This document shows, one piece after another, positions 51,270 through 62,063 of a stretch of DNA of 64,000 bases; the stretch's first letter is position 1; each line of letters begins with the position of its first letter. The DNA is from Gracilaria gracilis (Eukaryota > Rhodophyta > Florideophyceae > Gracilariales > Gracilariaceae). The position numbers and the translations under genes are program-made. Location: positions 248,001 to 312,000 of the forward strand of contig JARGSG010000203.1 of NCBI GenBank assembly GCA_030374805.1, in the 5' to 3' direction. The notes beneath the pieces were generated by a model. The model ran no database searches, had not been told where the DNA came from, and worked only from the letters and a program-made list of their open reading frames with translations.

Positions 51270-52121
51270 TGTCGTGCAACGCCCTTGGCGGAAAAAGCGA
51301 AACAGCCACGAAGATTTTCGGGATTTTCCTCTCGGGGAGGTAGCACGGCAAACGGAGCACTCCCTGAATGACACGACTAGCCGGGTGTAAACCAAAGTCA
51401 AACCGTCACGATGAGCGTCGGAGTGTACAGGGTGGATCTGGTACCATGTAGGGACACGTGCGAAGAGCGGTCTCAAGATTGAGCCTCGAAGGAGTGGAAC
51501 GGTGACGACACGATGTTGGACGGCGAGCCATGTGAGAGTGGGCAGTAGAACAAACCCAAAAAGGGGCAAAGGGGTCCACAAGAGTGGGGATAGGTGCGTA
51601 ACAAACAAACGAAACCCAATACTGGGGCGAGTAAATGCCAGTAGTCGGGACGACACACACACGCAGTGGTAATACTCTAAGCGCCACAAGGGTGGGTAAC
51701 TATACGTGAACAACGTGGTTGTCACTCCACTTGGAGGTAAACAGTCCGTGAAGGCGTGATAGTTAGAGCCAGGAAGCCCTTGATTGACAAGGGTGATTAA
51801 CTGAGGGAGCATAGCTCAAACGACTAAGCAGTGGGCTCGGCCCGGCCCCTGAAAGTGGGCGCGTCGGCCAAATAAAGTATCAAATTTATCTAGTAAATAC
51901 AGAAATGCTGGTGGCATCGCCTCCTGGATATCCGTGCAACACGTGTCCCCGTCACGCCCGCTGAGCGGTAGCTCAGGCCGTGCATCGCACGTCTACAACC
52001 TCAAAAATCGTGTGAGCGCAACACCCTACCAGCGGCGGTACAGCTCATATATCGACTCTACGCATCAATGTAAAAAATTCAGTAAGTCCTCAAACCCTCC
52101 TCTTACGAGTGTTGTCCTTCA
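51270..52121 (-). repeat. 3' LTR of element II
   Basis: 852 bp. On the element's strand it is preceded by the purine tract aaggagagagata (52135-52122), a good polypurine tract. Confidence 0.92.
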
Positions 52122-52357
52122 TATCTCTCTCCTTAAGAGCGAAAACAACGCCGCGATGGCGGGTCGAGCTCCGAACCTCGGGCATAAAAGTGCAATCACG
52201 GGTACGTCGGATGTCCTCTCGCCTTGCGAAGACCAACGCGCACAACTTCTCAACACTCCACTCGCTCCTGCGACGACCTCTACTGTTCCCAACCGCTCTC
52301 CCCTCGCTCTCGAGCTCCATCGAATCAACCTCCCTCCGACTTCTCGGGTTTCACGCA

Positions 52358-53369
52358 ATGAGCGGTCAGCAACTTAACCAGGGATTCGTCACGGGTTTCC
52401 GATCAGCCCCTCTTCCGCAGAGCGGCAACGCCTCGGGCGCATCTCAGTCGAACAACGCCGGCGGCGGACACATTCACCCTTTCGGACAGGTGCCTCAGGG
52501 GCATGTCATGCAAGCGATGCCGTGGCCGACCTACGACTCACTGGTCGGAATGAACCCGCGCCTCAACGCGGCAGCCTTCCGGAACGCTCCGTGGTTCCAC
52601 CCAACAGCCGTTTTCAACGAGACACTCATCGCGTCATATGTCGACGGAAATGATCGCCCTCCTAATAACCTACCGTGGGTTGTCACCACCTCGTGGGATT
52701 GGCGACGACACATTGCCGTTCCGCCCAACGCAGTGCTGAGGCGCTCCGGCGATTCGCTGGCCTCCGCTGAGGCGGCATTGGTCCGTCTTGGATATGCACG
52801 GCAAGGCCGGGCGAAGTTCGAGTTCCCAATCCCTGATAATATCAGCTTCGATCTCCGGTTGTACTGTACCCAAGGCGAGATTTCGTATTGCGCCCGCCTG
52901 GCGGGAATCTAAACATACTCTTGGCGAGGAAGACCTACTGTACGCCAAGTGGCGGTGTGTTGGATTTATCCTATCCTCCGAGCAGAGTTCCGATATCTTC
53001 ACCGGGAGTCCCGTTCGCGGTGGTTGCAGAACTTCATCCGCGATGAGCGGCGCGCACGTTCCCGATTCGGGTTTCTCGTCCCGTATCAGAATACGGAGAT
53101 TAATTGCATCTGCCATAGCCACTGGCAGAGCCGTTACGATCCCATTCCGACATGGTGTGCCAAGGTTGAAGTTTGCCGGGGGTGCTAACGAAGCCGCGGT
53201 CATCGCGCAGTTCCTCCGCAGAGTGGGCTTGTCCGCGAATGCCGCGAGTGGCAACCTCGACGCGATGCAAGACGCCCTTGTGGCACGCCTTGCTGGCGGA
53301 TCCGATCCCAGTAATAGGGAAAGCAGTGACGGTGCTCCGGGTAGCTCCAACCAGGTAGCTGGGACCTAG
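52358..53369 (+). pseudogene. Antisense gene of element II, homologue of the element I antisense ORF
   Basis: The frame is open from 52109, but ATG-Ser-Gly at 52358 is the likely start. First part (to 52912): Gly/Asn/Ser-rich leader, then an aromatic core with PWPTYDSLVGMNPRL, SWDWRRHIAVPPNAVLRRSGDS and RQGRAKFEFPIPDN. It closely tracks element I's FRWDCERLRSVPQTLHRRDKES and RQGRVE blocks. Near 52880-52915 the coding character moves to another frame (52788-53369 frame; HTLGEEDLLYAKWRCVGF...AVIAQFLRRVGLSANAASGN), consistent with one indel or an unrecognised intron. Stop at 53369, then AATAAA at 53430-53435. It is convergent with pol, whose stop is at 53539. Function unknown. Confidence 0.65.
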
Positions 53370-53429
53370 TCTTCTCTTCCTCATGATTCCCGCTAAGCGG
53401 TGGTGTCGTAGAGATTAGCCTTGCTGGCC

Positions 53430-53435
53430 AATAAA
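53430..53435 (+). promoter_or_regulatory. AATAAA polyadenylation signal of the antisense gene
   Basis: Canonical hexamer 61 bp after the antisense stop and on its strand, in the 170-bp gap between two convergent genes. Confidence 0.5.
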
Positions 53436-53538
53436 CCTACTTCCCTCTAAGACGTATTGTTTCCTTTCAAAAGTGTTCCTTCCTCTTCTCGCTTCCAGTT
53501 CTCCTGCTCTTCTTCAACTTCCTCCCCTTCGGGAAGCA

Positions 53539-55800
53539 CTATCCTACTTGGGCGTTGTCGATCGTAGCCGGGAGTCCCGTGAGAGTACGCCGATGGTACT
53601 GCCCCACTTTAGATTGTGAGAGATGCTCAATGGACTCGTCCGAATCAGCCTCGGGTGGAAAGCCGTACCAACGGACGAGATACTGTATGTACTCCATCGG
53701 GTGGTAAAAATGCTCCACGATGTGGTCAACTATAAACTTCTTTCGGAAGACTTTCCGGCCTTGCCGTGTTTTCACGACATCAATGGGCGGCTGAGAGGTC
53801 TCTCCATCGGCGTTGGTGGCTGCGTTCCGGTGATACCGAGTGGTGTCCCCAGTCTTGCCCGCGCGGTCGTTTCCCACGGTTCGGTCAACGGTCAAGCACC
53901 TCTCGGTGCCGTCAATCACGTTCCAGCGTGTCTGTGTAGCTTCTTCCCCTGCCGGTGTGCCTGGTGGGCGTACTGCGAGCTTGCATAGTGGCGGCCGTTC
54001 CAGCTGACGCGGCAAAGTTGGCCGTTGGCGAGCTTCGACCAGCTTCGCCGTGCGTGCACGTGACGATGGCAACGGTTGGCTGTGAGTGCCGTTCACCGTG
54101 GCGTGTTCTGCCTCCCTGTTTACAAGAGTTCGCGCCGTAACTTGCGAGCTCAGGCCTCCGGTTGAACGTTCATGTTGCACAACTTTGCTCCGTGTGACAC
54201 GGGTGGGGCTCCCCTGCGGGACATCTGGCTACGTATTCACGGTGTGGCCCGCCTCGGGTGCGGTTGGCTCTTGCGTTGCTGACGTAATTTCTCCGTCCTG
54301 AACTTGCGAGCTCACCTGCGCCCCGGGCGGTGTGCCAGTATTGTGCGCAGGGCTCCGGTCTCCGGGTGCCTTACTCGGTGTAGACAACGGCTTCGTTGTC
54401 ATGGACTGAACGTATTCGGTGCTGTTCCGCGCTGCGGGTGCGTCAACTGACGAGTCAGCGGCGGCGTGTCCACGGGGTGGCAAATTCGGTATACCGCTGG
54501 CCCAGGAGAGCTGCTTCGGTACAGTTGTCTTGTCATTATCCCGTGTCGCACTTGGTTCAGCACGAGAAGGCGCGGAATTATCCATGCGATGGCGATGAGA
54601 CGGCTCCTCCTCCTCCTTAGATGGAGCGGTATGGGGTGGCGAGGACGACGTGCCGAGAGCGCGAGTGATTACGCCGCGTGGCGGGGACGAATTCAACGCA
54701 GGACCAAAGCGGTCAAGATCCAAAAGAATCGGAAGGTCAGAGAGTCCCCTGTTCGGGTGCGGCAACTCTGTCGGTCGAAGCAAACCGGTGGAGCCTGTGG
54801 TTTCAGTCTCCGCTGTAGCGGTCGAGGGCTCACCGGTACTCTGGGCATCCGTCGGCGGGGTTGCAAACACCACGCGGTCGCGGGAGACGCGTTCATGGTT
54901 TTGATCCATCTTGACAACGACAGTGTCGGGTTCAACCGCAATCTTCTTGAACGGTCCGTCCGCGACGGGTGAGAGTTTGTGGCGCTTCTTCTTGCCTGGG
55001 TTCCAGTACTCCTTACGGATGAAAACATAATCTCCTGCTTTAAGGGTCGGCGGTTTGGTTGGTGCTCGCGTGTCGAAATCACACTTATAAGCGGCTTGTG
55101 AGGGCGCTGTTTACCGTCGTCGTGCGGCGGGGACCAGCTGTGGGAGCCAGGTCTTCCAGTCGTCACGGTATCTCTTTTTAGAAGGAAACTGATCCAGCGT
55201 AGGCTATGTTTCGAGTACCACAGGTGGTGGAGCACGAGAAATAAACAGTTCAAATGGAGTAAGCCCCGTTGTACGGTGTACCTGAGTATTATACGCAAAG
55301 GTTAGCGCATCGGTGAACCAGTCCCACGTAGTGGGGTGAACAGCTACATATGAACGGAAAGCGTCCAACAGTGTCCGGTTAAGCCGTTCAGCCTGCCCAT
55401 TACACTGGGGGTGGTAGGTGGTCGTTAAGAGATTCTTGATGTCCAGAAATCTGCATACATCCCCGAAAAATCGTAAGGCGAACTGTTTTCTGTTGTCGGA
55501 GAGTAGGTTAACCGGCGAACCGTAGACAAATGCGAAGTGAGTTACAAAGGCTCTCGCCACCGTCAACGACGAGACTCTGCGCACAGTACGAACAAGTTTC
55601 GACAAACGGTCCGTCATTACAAGGAAGAACTTATTGCGCCGCTTAGTAGCGAGGAACGGGCCGAAGATGTTGATGGCTACGAGCTCGAGCGGCGCCCTTG
55701 CGGGGAACAGCTTCAACTTCGTCGCATGGCGGCGGAGCTTGACGCGATTCCGGGCGCACTCGGGGCAGAACCGCACAATTGCGTAGCAGTCTACATCCAT
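53539..55800 (-). pseudogene. Element II pol: integrase and chromodomain
   Basis: 55800-55204 holds the integrase core: LVAINIFGPF with the first Asp, LLSDNRKQFALRFF with the second (the usual Asn-Gly after Asp is Asn-Arg here), and YHPQCNGQAERLNRTL with the Glu. Frame shifts follow at about 55250 and 54700. 54909-54229 is a Pro/Ser/Thr-rich linker. 54180-53539 ends in a chromodomain (FIVDHIVEHF...YLVRWYGFPPEADSDESIEHL). Confidence 0.8.
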
Positions 55801-55809
55801 GGCTGGCCA

Positions 55810-57480
55810 TTAGAACCTCCTGCGGATTGTAAGGTAAAGCTTCCTTCCACCCACATGGCCACTCAGCTTAGCGTAGTGCGACAATTGTTGTACCCTCGAC
55901 TGTAAAGCGTGTGGTACCATTATTTGTGGAGATCCGGTCACCGTGCGAACGAGATATCCAACGTCATTCACCTGAAAAGGGAAGTTAGCTCCTCCATTGA
56001 GTTGTGTCCGAATCTTCGTGCAATAGGGATCTCTGTACTGTTCTCTAACCATCTCTTCCGTTGTGACGGGCACAAGAATCCCTGGTGGGGGTCTTTCTGG
56101 TTCGCTGGTAGCCCATAAGTCATCCAGTTCCTGATCCAACTCCGTATCATCGGGCCAGTTCTCTTCTACGTCCCTTTCTTCGCACAACGAGGTATCTTCC
56201 ATTGTAAAATAGAGAATCTCCTCTTCATCGACGGCTAGAGCTTCTCCCGTGGTGGATAACCGCGAAAGCGCGTCTGCCTGCTTGTTGTTGACGCCCTTCT
56301 TGTAGGTGACGTCAAAATCGAGTTCTGCATGGCGCAGTATCCGCTGCATTAAGCGGCCAAAAGGCTCCGATATGGAGAGTAGCCATCGTAACGAGGAGTG
56401 ATCCGTGTAAACGGTGAAGTGCGCGCCCATAAGGTAGGGGCGTAACGTACACAGCGCCCATAACATGGCGAGGCATTTTTTCTCCGAAACGGAGTAATTC
56501 TTGTCATGAACGTTCAACGAACAGGACCAGTATCCAATTATCTTGCGTTCCCCCTCTGGGGTGGTCTGAAACAAAGCAAACCTACCTGGTAGTCACTCGA
56601 ATCCGTATCAAAGGTGTAGGTAAGTCCCGGCTTCGGCAGCGATAGAACCGGTGCTGAAGTAACTGCCTCTATGAGAGAGTTAAATGCTTTCGTCTGAACG
56701 GGTGTGAACGGCTCCAGCTTCGGCAGTTGTTCTTTCCGCAATAGCGCGTTGAGGGTGCCGCAATGTCTGCAAAGTTAGGAATAAACCGTCTGTAGACGTT
56801 GACCAATCCAAGAAAGAATCTCAGTTCGGTTTGGGTCCGGGGTTCCGTTGCCTGCTTCAGCGACTTTACCCGAGCTTCTTCGATCATGAATCGTCCAGGA
56901 CGGATTATGTGACCCAAAAATTGCACAGTACCCGTGAAGAATTCTCATTTCTTCAGCTTGAGTGTTATTTCGGCGTCCCGTAAGGTAGCCATTATATCCT
57001 TAACATGGGTGAGGTGATCATCCAGATTATATGAGAAGACGATGATGTCGTCGAGGTAGACGAGACACGTACGCTACTTGAAGTGGGCCAGTAAGATATC
57101 AATAGCACGCTGAAAAGTAGCAGAAGCGTTGATCAAACCAAAGGGCATCCGTTGGAAACGGTAGAGGCCAGAATGACCGACAAAGGCAGTCTTGTCACGG
57201 TCCTGCTCTTTGACAGGCACCTGCCAGTATCCCCAATTAGCATCTAGTGCCATTAATACGGTCGCGTTTCCGAGTGAGTCGATGTATTCGTCTATAAGTG
57301 GGATTGGGTACACGTCCTCGAGGGTGACAGCGTTCATCCGAACGTAGTCGATTCAAAAACGCCAGGAACCATCCAGTTTCGGTACCAGCATGACTGAAGA
57401 TGCCCACCGCGAATGTGCCGGTTCAATGACGCCTGCGCGGAGCATTTTATCCACCTAAAACTGCTCTCCTTCTCTTGCTT
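55810..57480 (-). pseudogene. Element II pol: reverse transcriptase and RNase H
   Basis: RT blocks GYWQVPVKEQDRDKTAF (57337-57074) and YLDDIIVFS (57058-57032) remain, but are split by stops: TAG at about 57076, where Trp is expected, and TGA in the later KxEF block. 56926-56669 (FLGHIIRPGRFMI; NVYRRFIPNFA), then RNase H 56741-55810 (DTDSSDYQVG; YTDHSSLRWLL) in a shifted frame, and the start of the integrase zinc region at 55.85 kb. Confidence 0.8.
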
Positions 57481-57979
57481 TAGGCCCTGCCCTGTAGGGG
57501 TGTTGTGCTATCGGCCGAGAGTTTGGGAGCAAATCAATTCGGTGCTCCGCGGCATCTATCGCTCCGAGCGATCCGTCCTACATAGTGGTGAGCTCACGCA
57601 ACATCTCACGCAGTTTTTTGTGGTGTGACTCCGGAATATGTCCGAGGTCAAGGTCCCCCAACTCCCTCAGTGGGTTCAACCGATCTTAACTCGTTGCGAC
57701 GCGATTTCTCTCTGCGTACGCAGTAGCATTTCCCGAGTGACTCGGTGCTTGAGTCTCGACCTCCTACCCCTCCTTAGAGTGAGCGAGACAGAGGACATCG
57801 GCGGCTGTCATCTTCGTCGGTACCAACGCGGTTGGGTGAGGCATAACAGAGCCAATGAGTTGGGGTTTCACCTGATACTGGGTTGTTTTGCCAAGATTGG
57901 CAATCAGTACGTATAAAGGGTTATCCGGTTCCACTTGGACTACACCATTGGCAATGGCAAGAGTGTACTTATCATACAA

Positions 57980-58744
57980 CTACGGCAGTGGTTGGACGAT
58001 TTTTAAGCCATATTGACGGGCATTAACCGGTACCAATACTTGAGACTCTGGGAGCACGCGAGTAGCGGACGCAACACGAAGCTTCGTGGATTCCCGAGAA
58101 TTTGGCGGTGCCTTTTGGGCTGCAGGGAGAGGTACGTGCTTCTTGAAGCCATGCTTCGAAGGACGACGACTAATCGGTACTGACGACCCATCTTCCATTT
58201 CCACCCGCCTCTGGCGGGGCCTAATGGCCTCAACAAAGCGGTCGGAAAAGTCACAACAAAATATGAATGGGGCAGCCAAGGTCCGGCATACGACGAAATC
58301 GAGCTTTACTGCGCATGAACCCAAGCGGATTACCAACTCAATTGTTCCAACCGCTGACAAAGGGTTGTTATTCGCGTCGGCGACTTCAGGTATCACGCTA
58401 TGACGCATCTGTGACCGCAGTGTCGGCGGTAAAGCCGTCTCCATGATGAAATTCGGACCATTACCTGTATCTACGACAGTAAGAAATCGCACCATGAACT
58501 GGGGTGAAAGGCCAAGGTCGGCATACACCTTGTAATTGCGTTTGGTCATCACCATAACTCTATCCGGGAACCGGTTATTTCTTACCAGTATCCACGGACG
58601 ACGCAGAATACCAAGGTGTTCTGAGTTCACGTCTTCGACTGCCTGCTTCCTCGAGAGGATTCGAACCGGGTAGCGAGGCAGAGATGCCTCAGGTGCCTTC
58701 AGCCTCAACTCTGAGGGCGCCTCTCCAAGAGAGGAGACTCCCAC
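57980..58744 (-). pseudogene. Element II pol: protease region
   Basis: Contains VVDTGNGPNF, the counterpart of element I's LDTGAGPNV but with Asn for the conserved Ala after the Gly. Ends at a stop in 57980; the stretch to 57480 is decayed linker and RT N-terminus. Confidence 0.75.
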
Positions 58745-58875
58745 AGTTAGTTTTTCTGGGCGTGTTCCGCCGGAGGCGGCTGCTCAGAACTCTGGACCAC
58801 CGGAGTCGGCGCTGCCATGGCCGAGGATTCCGCAGTTTGTTTCATAACGACACGAAGGTGTGAGGTCACCATGTT

Positions 58876-60834
58876 TTAGGCAATCGGAGCCGCCATGTTG
58901 CGTGGAATGTCTATCTTGGCACGGATATACGATGCCATCGGGACCGAGGATTTCTCCTCAGACGAGAGGCCTTCATAATTCGCGATGACTTGAGCCCATT
59001 CACGCATGCTTAAAACGCACTGCGGTGACATATGCCCTCGAGTGTAACAGAGGTGACAGATTAATCCACGAGGAGCGTTGGCATTCCCAGCGTTCGGGAA
59101 TCGTACCGCTGAGCGGGAGTCTTGCCAGCCAGGCCGCGAGCCGCGAGTTCCGCCCTTCTCATACGGGATACGAGGTGGGCGAACACGGTTTGAGTCTGCA
59201 TATAGCAGTGTATAATCCGCCGCCGTTTCGTACGACGCTTCTGTGGTGGATGGGAGCTCCGTGGTCGGGATTGACAACACGTCACTACGGGTGAACTGGA
59301 CTTGATCATACTCCCGATTGGAGTGTTCATCATCCATCATCGATGCAGACGGGGTTCCGGGTTCCAACATCAACTCTTCAGCGAACTTTGACCGGCTTTC
59401 CGGGGCTCTTGCGCGCAACGCGTCGCCTTTGGCGCGTGCGTATTGCACAAGTTCCAAATACGTAGTCTTACGGATCTCTTCCCGACGGCGGGCAATCAAG
59501 GTCCTTATAGCCGGGTCGAGCCCGTCGACAAACATGGTACAATGCTCTTGAGCGGAATAAACATTACCACTACGGTGGAACGCCTTATTCAAGCGCACCG
59601 AGTAATCGGTTTCCGTTTCACCAGGGCGCTGTTTCGTATCTCGCAGAGCGAGGATGGCCGACTGGATCGCCGAGCCAGTGGCATAGAACCTCAAAAGGTA
59701 CTGAACTGTTTCGGGCCAGCAGGTAACCTCTCCTTCGGAGGCACGTGACGAGTCTTTTACAGAGTTGTATTGATCCTCTGCTAGTCCACGCAGGAAATAG
59801 GGCAGCGCGATAAACGCCTGTCCTTCATTCATCCCCGGGATGCCGGCTTCCGCTACAAAGCGTGCAAGGAAATCTAGCACCAAAATGGGGTCCTCACCTG
59901 AGAACAGTTGGTTTCGAAGGAGAGCTGCATTAGCTTGATGCAGTCCTTAAGTTTTCCGGTTCCCCGGCGGATTCGGTCCAAAGAGGAGTTCTCCAAACGG
60001 TAATACCGCTACGACAACAGCTTCTTATAAAGGGGGTTAGTAGGCTTCAACTCTTTCCATCCAGAGTGCTTCCTTCCCTTCGTGTGGGCGCGGATCACAC
60101 CTTGGGTGGCCCATGACCGCTTTGAGCGAGATGAACGCTCACGAGGGGCGTTTTCTACCTACGAGTCGGAAGTGTCCGTCCCGGACGACCGGCGAGAAGA
60201 CTGTGAAGAAACTGAAGAGTCAGAGTCGTACTCCTTCCGATCTTTGCGTGCCTTGGGATTCCTGGCCTTCTTACCCCGATAGAAGACAGCGGCTGGCTCT
60301 GACAGAGGGTTAGTTCCAGCAAGGACAGTCTGTTCGAACGTCTCCAGACGGGTGTGGAGGCGAGTTAACTTCTCAGCCACGTCCTCCACGAAGAGAGTTG
60401 AAATCACCACGCAATACGCAGAGATCCCTAGAAACAGTCTGCCAAGCAGCATCCTCCACCTTCTTTCGAACAGAAGAAAGCTCCTTAGCAAGGGTAGCGT
60501 GGGCAGCCCGCAATGAGCGGAACTGATCTTCCATAGTTAAGTGGGGGGTGTCATTGACAGTAGCCCTCAGAGGTGCCTCCGAAGTGGGAGCTACGGAAGG
60601 GACCGTACCTCCTATGATAGGGGCGGGCCCAGCAACGGCAGGAGCCGGACCATCATTTCGAAGAGGGTTAATCAACGACGTGGGCGGAGGTTTAGGGATT
60701 GCCGGAGTGACATCGGCATCCGGTACTCTTTCAGTACGGGACCGTGAACGGGTCAGGATCCGCGAGGGAAGTGGCAGATCCGTGCGCCCAGTCTGACTGC
60801 GCGTCCTCGGACGATCTGATGACGACCTAATCAA
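58876..60834 (-). pseudogene. Element II gag
   Basis: N-terminal part 60834-60159 (basic Ser/Arg-rich, then a coiled-coil-like RSLRAAHATLAKELSSVRKK, broken by a shift near 60400) and capsid-nucleocapsid part 59883-58876 with ILALRDTKQRPGETETDY and the zinc knuckle CHLCYTRGHMSPQC (CX2CX4HX4C, as in element I). Confidence 0.8.
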
Positions 60835-60984
60835 AACAACCGTATAATGGGATAACTGAGAGCCAATTGGCTTGGGATTCCAATAAACTTTCTAAAGGAG
60901 ACAAAAGATACGAGAGCAGTCTCGAGAATGAACCGAACTTCGGATTCAATCCAAAAGCACGATTTCTGAGTCTGGAGACAACTT

Positions 60985-61835
60985 TGTAGTGCAAAGCCTT
61001 TGGCGGGAAAAGCGAAACAGCCACGAAGATTTTCGGGATCTTCCTTTCGGGGAGGTAGCCCAGCAAACGGAGCACTCCGGGAATAACACGAATAGCCGGG
61101 TGTAAACCGAGGTGAAACCGTCACGACGAGCGTCGGAGTGTACAGGGCGCACCTGGTACCATGTAGGGACACGTGCGAAGAGCGGTCTCAAGACTGAGCC
61201 TCGAAGGAGTGGAACGGTGACGACACGATGTTGGACGGCGAGCCACGTGAGAGTGGACAGTAAAACAAACCCAAAAAGGGGCAAAGGGGTCCACAAGAGT
61301 GGGGATAGGTGCGTAACAAACAAACGAAACCCAATACTGGGCCAGTAAATGACAGTAGTCGGGACGACACACACACGCAGTGGTAATACTCTAAGCGCTA
61401 CAAGGGTGGGTAACTATACGTGAACAACGTGGTTGTCACTCCACTTGGAGGTAAACAGTCCGTGAAGGCGTGATAGTTAGAGCCAGAAAACCCTTGATTG
61501 ACAAGGGTGATTTGCTGAAGGAGCATAGCTCAAACGACTAAGTAGTGGGCTCGACCCGGCCCCTGAAAGTGGGCGCGCCGGCCAAATAAAGTATCAAATA
61601 TATCTAGTAAATACAGAAATGCTGGTGGCATAGCCTCCTGGGTATCCGTGCAACACGTGTCCCCGTCACGCCCGCTGAGCGGTAGCTCAGGCCGTGCATC
61701 CCACGTGTACGACCTCAAAACCCGTCTGACAGCAACACCCCGCCAGCGACGGTACAGCCCATATATCGACTCTACACATCAATGCGGAAAATGCACTAAG
61801 TCCTCAAAACCTCCTCTTACGGGTGTTTTCCTTCA
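60985..61835 (-). repeat. 5' LTR of element II
   Basis: 851 bp, tgtagtgc...ccttca as read on the plus strand. Adjoining internal sequence on the element's strand is aagttgtctccagactc, a decayed primer-binding region resembling that of element I (ttttggtctcccgacc). Confidence 0.92.
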
Positions 61836-61840
61836 GAAAG

Positions 61841-62063
61841 CCCTGGAAACGAAGGCATAAATGCTCACATCATGAGCAAAAAGAGCCTCAAGCGGCAAAC
61901 CTGCAAGTCGGAACAGCTCCGGAATCCATTTACGAAATGGAACCCACGGAGAGCCCGTTCTGCAAAGATTCTGAACTCCGAGATCTTTTAGGGTATGACG
62001 ACCACGACGTCGAAGCAACCCACGTGGATCGATTCATGGAAGCTGAGAAGATGAGGTAGCCGT
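61841..62063 (+). pseudogene. Element IV gag, part 3
   Basis: Joined to 51269 it completes the zinc knuckle: CFSCKK + PWKRRHKC gives CX2CX7HXC, the Pro-Trp variant also seen in element III. Acidic tail follows, ending at a TAG (about 62057). Confidence 0.8.

Larger units (their letters stand above)
51270..61835 (-). mobile_element. Element II: degenerate Ty3/Gypsy chromovirus with antisense gene
   Basis: 10,566 bp on the minus strand. LTRs 60985-61835 (5') and 51270-52121 (3'), both with TG...CA ends; in the first 180 bp I count about 19 differences, so it is much older than I and III. TSD aaaag (51265-51269) against gaaag (61836-61840). gag 60834-58876, then pol fragments 58744-53539. Between pol and the 3' LTR, on the opposite (plus) strand, lies a gene at 52358-53369. 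Same lineage as element I by domain sequence and architecture. Confidence 0.9.

Noticed and set aside
51800-51990. tRNA-like stretch with tagctca (A-box-like) motifs in the element II LTR
   Set aside because: No matching B-box, T-arm or foldable cloverleaf found by eye; it is ordinary LTR sequence present in both copies.
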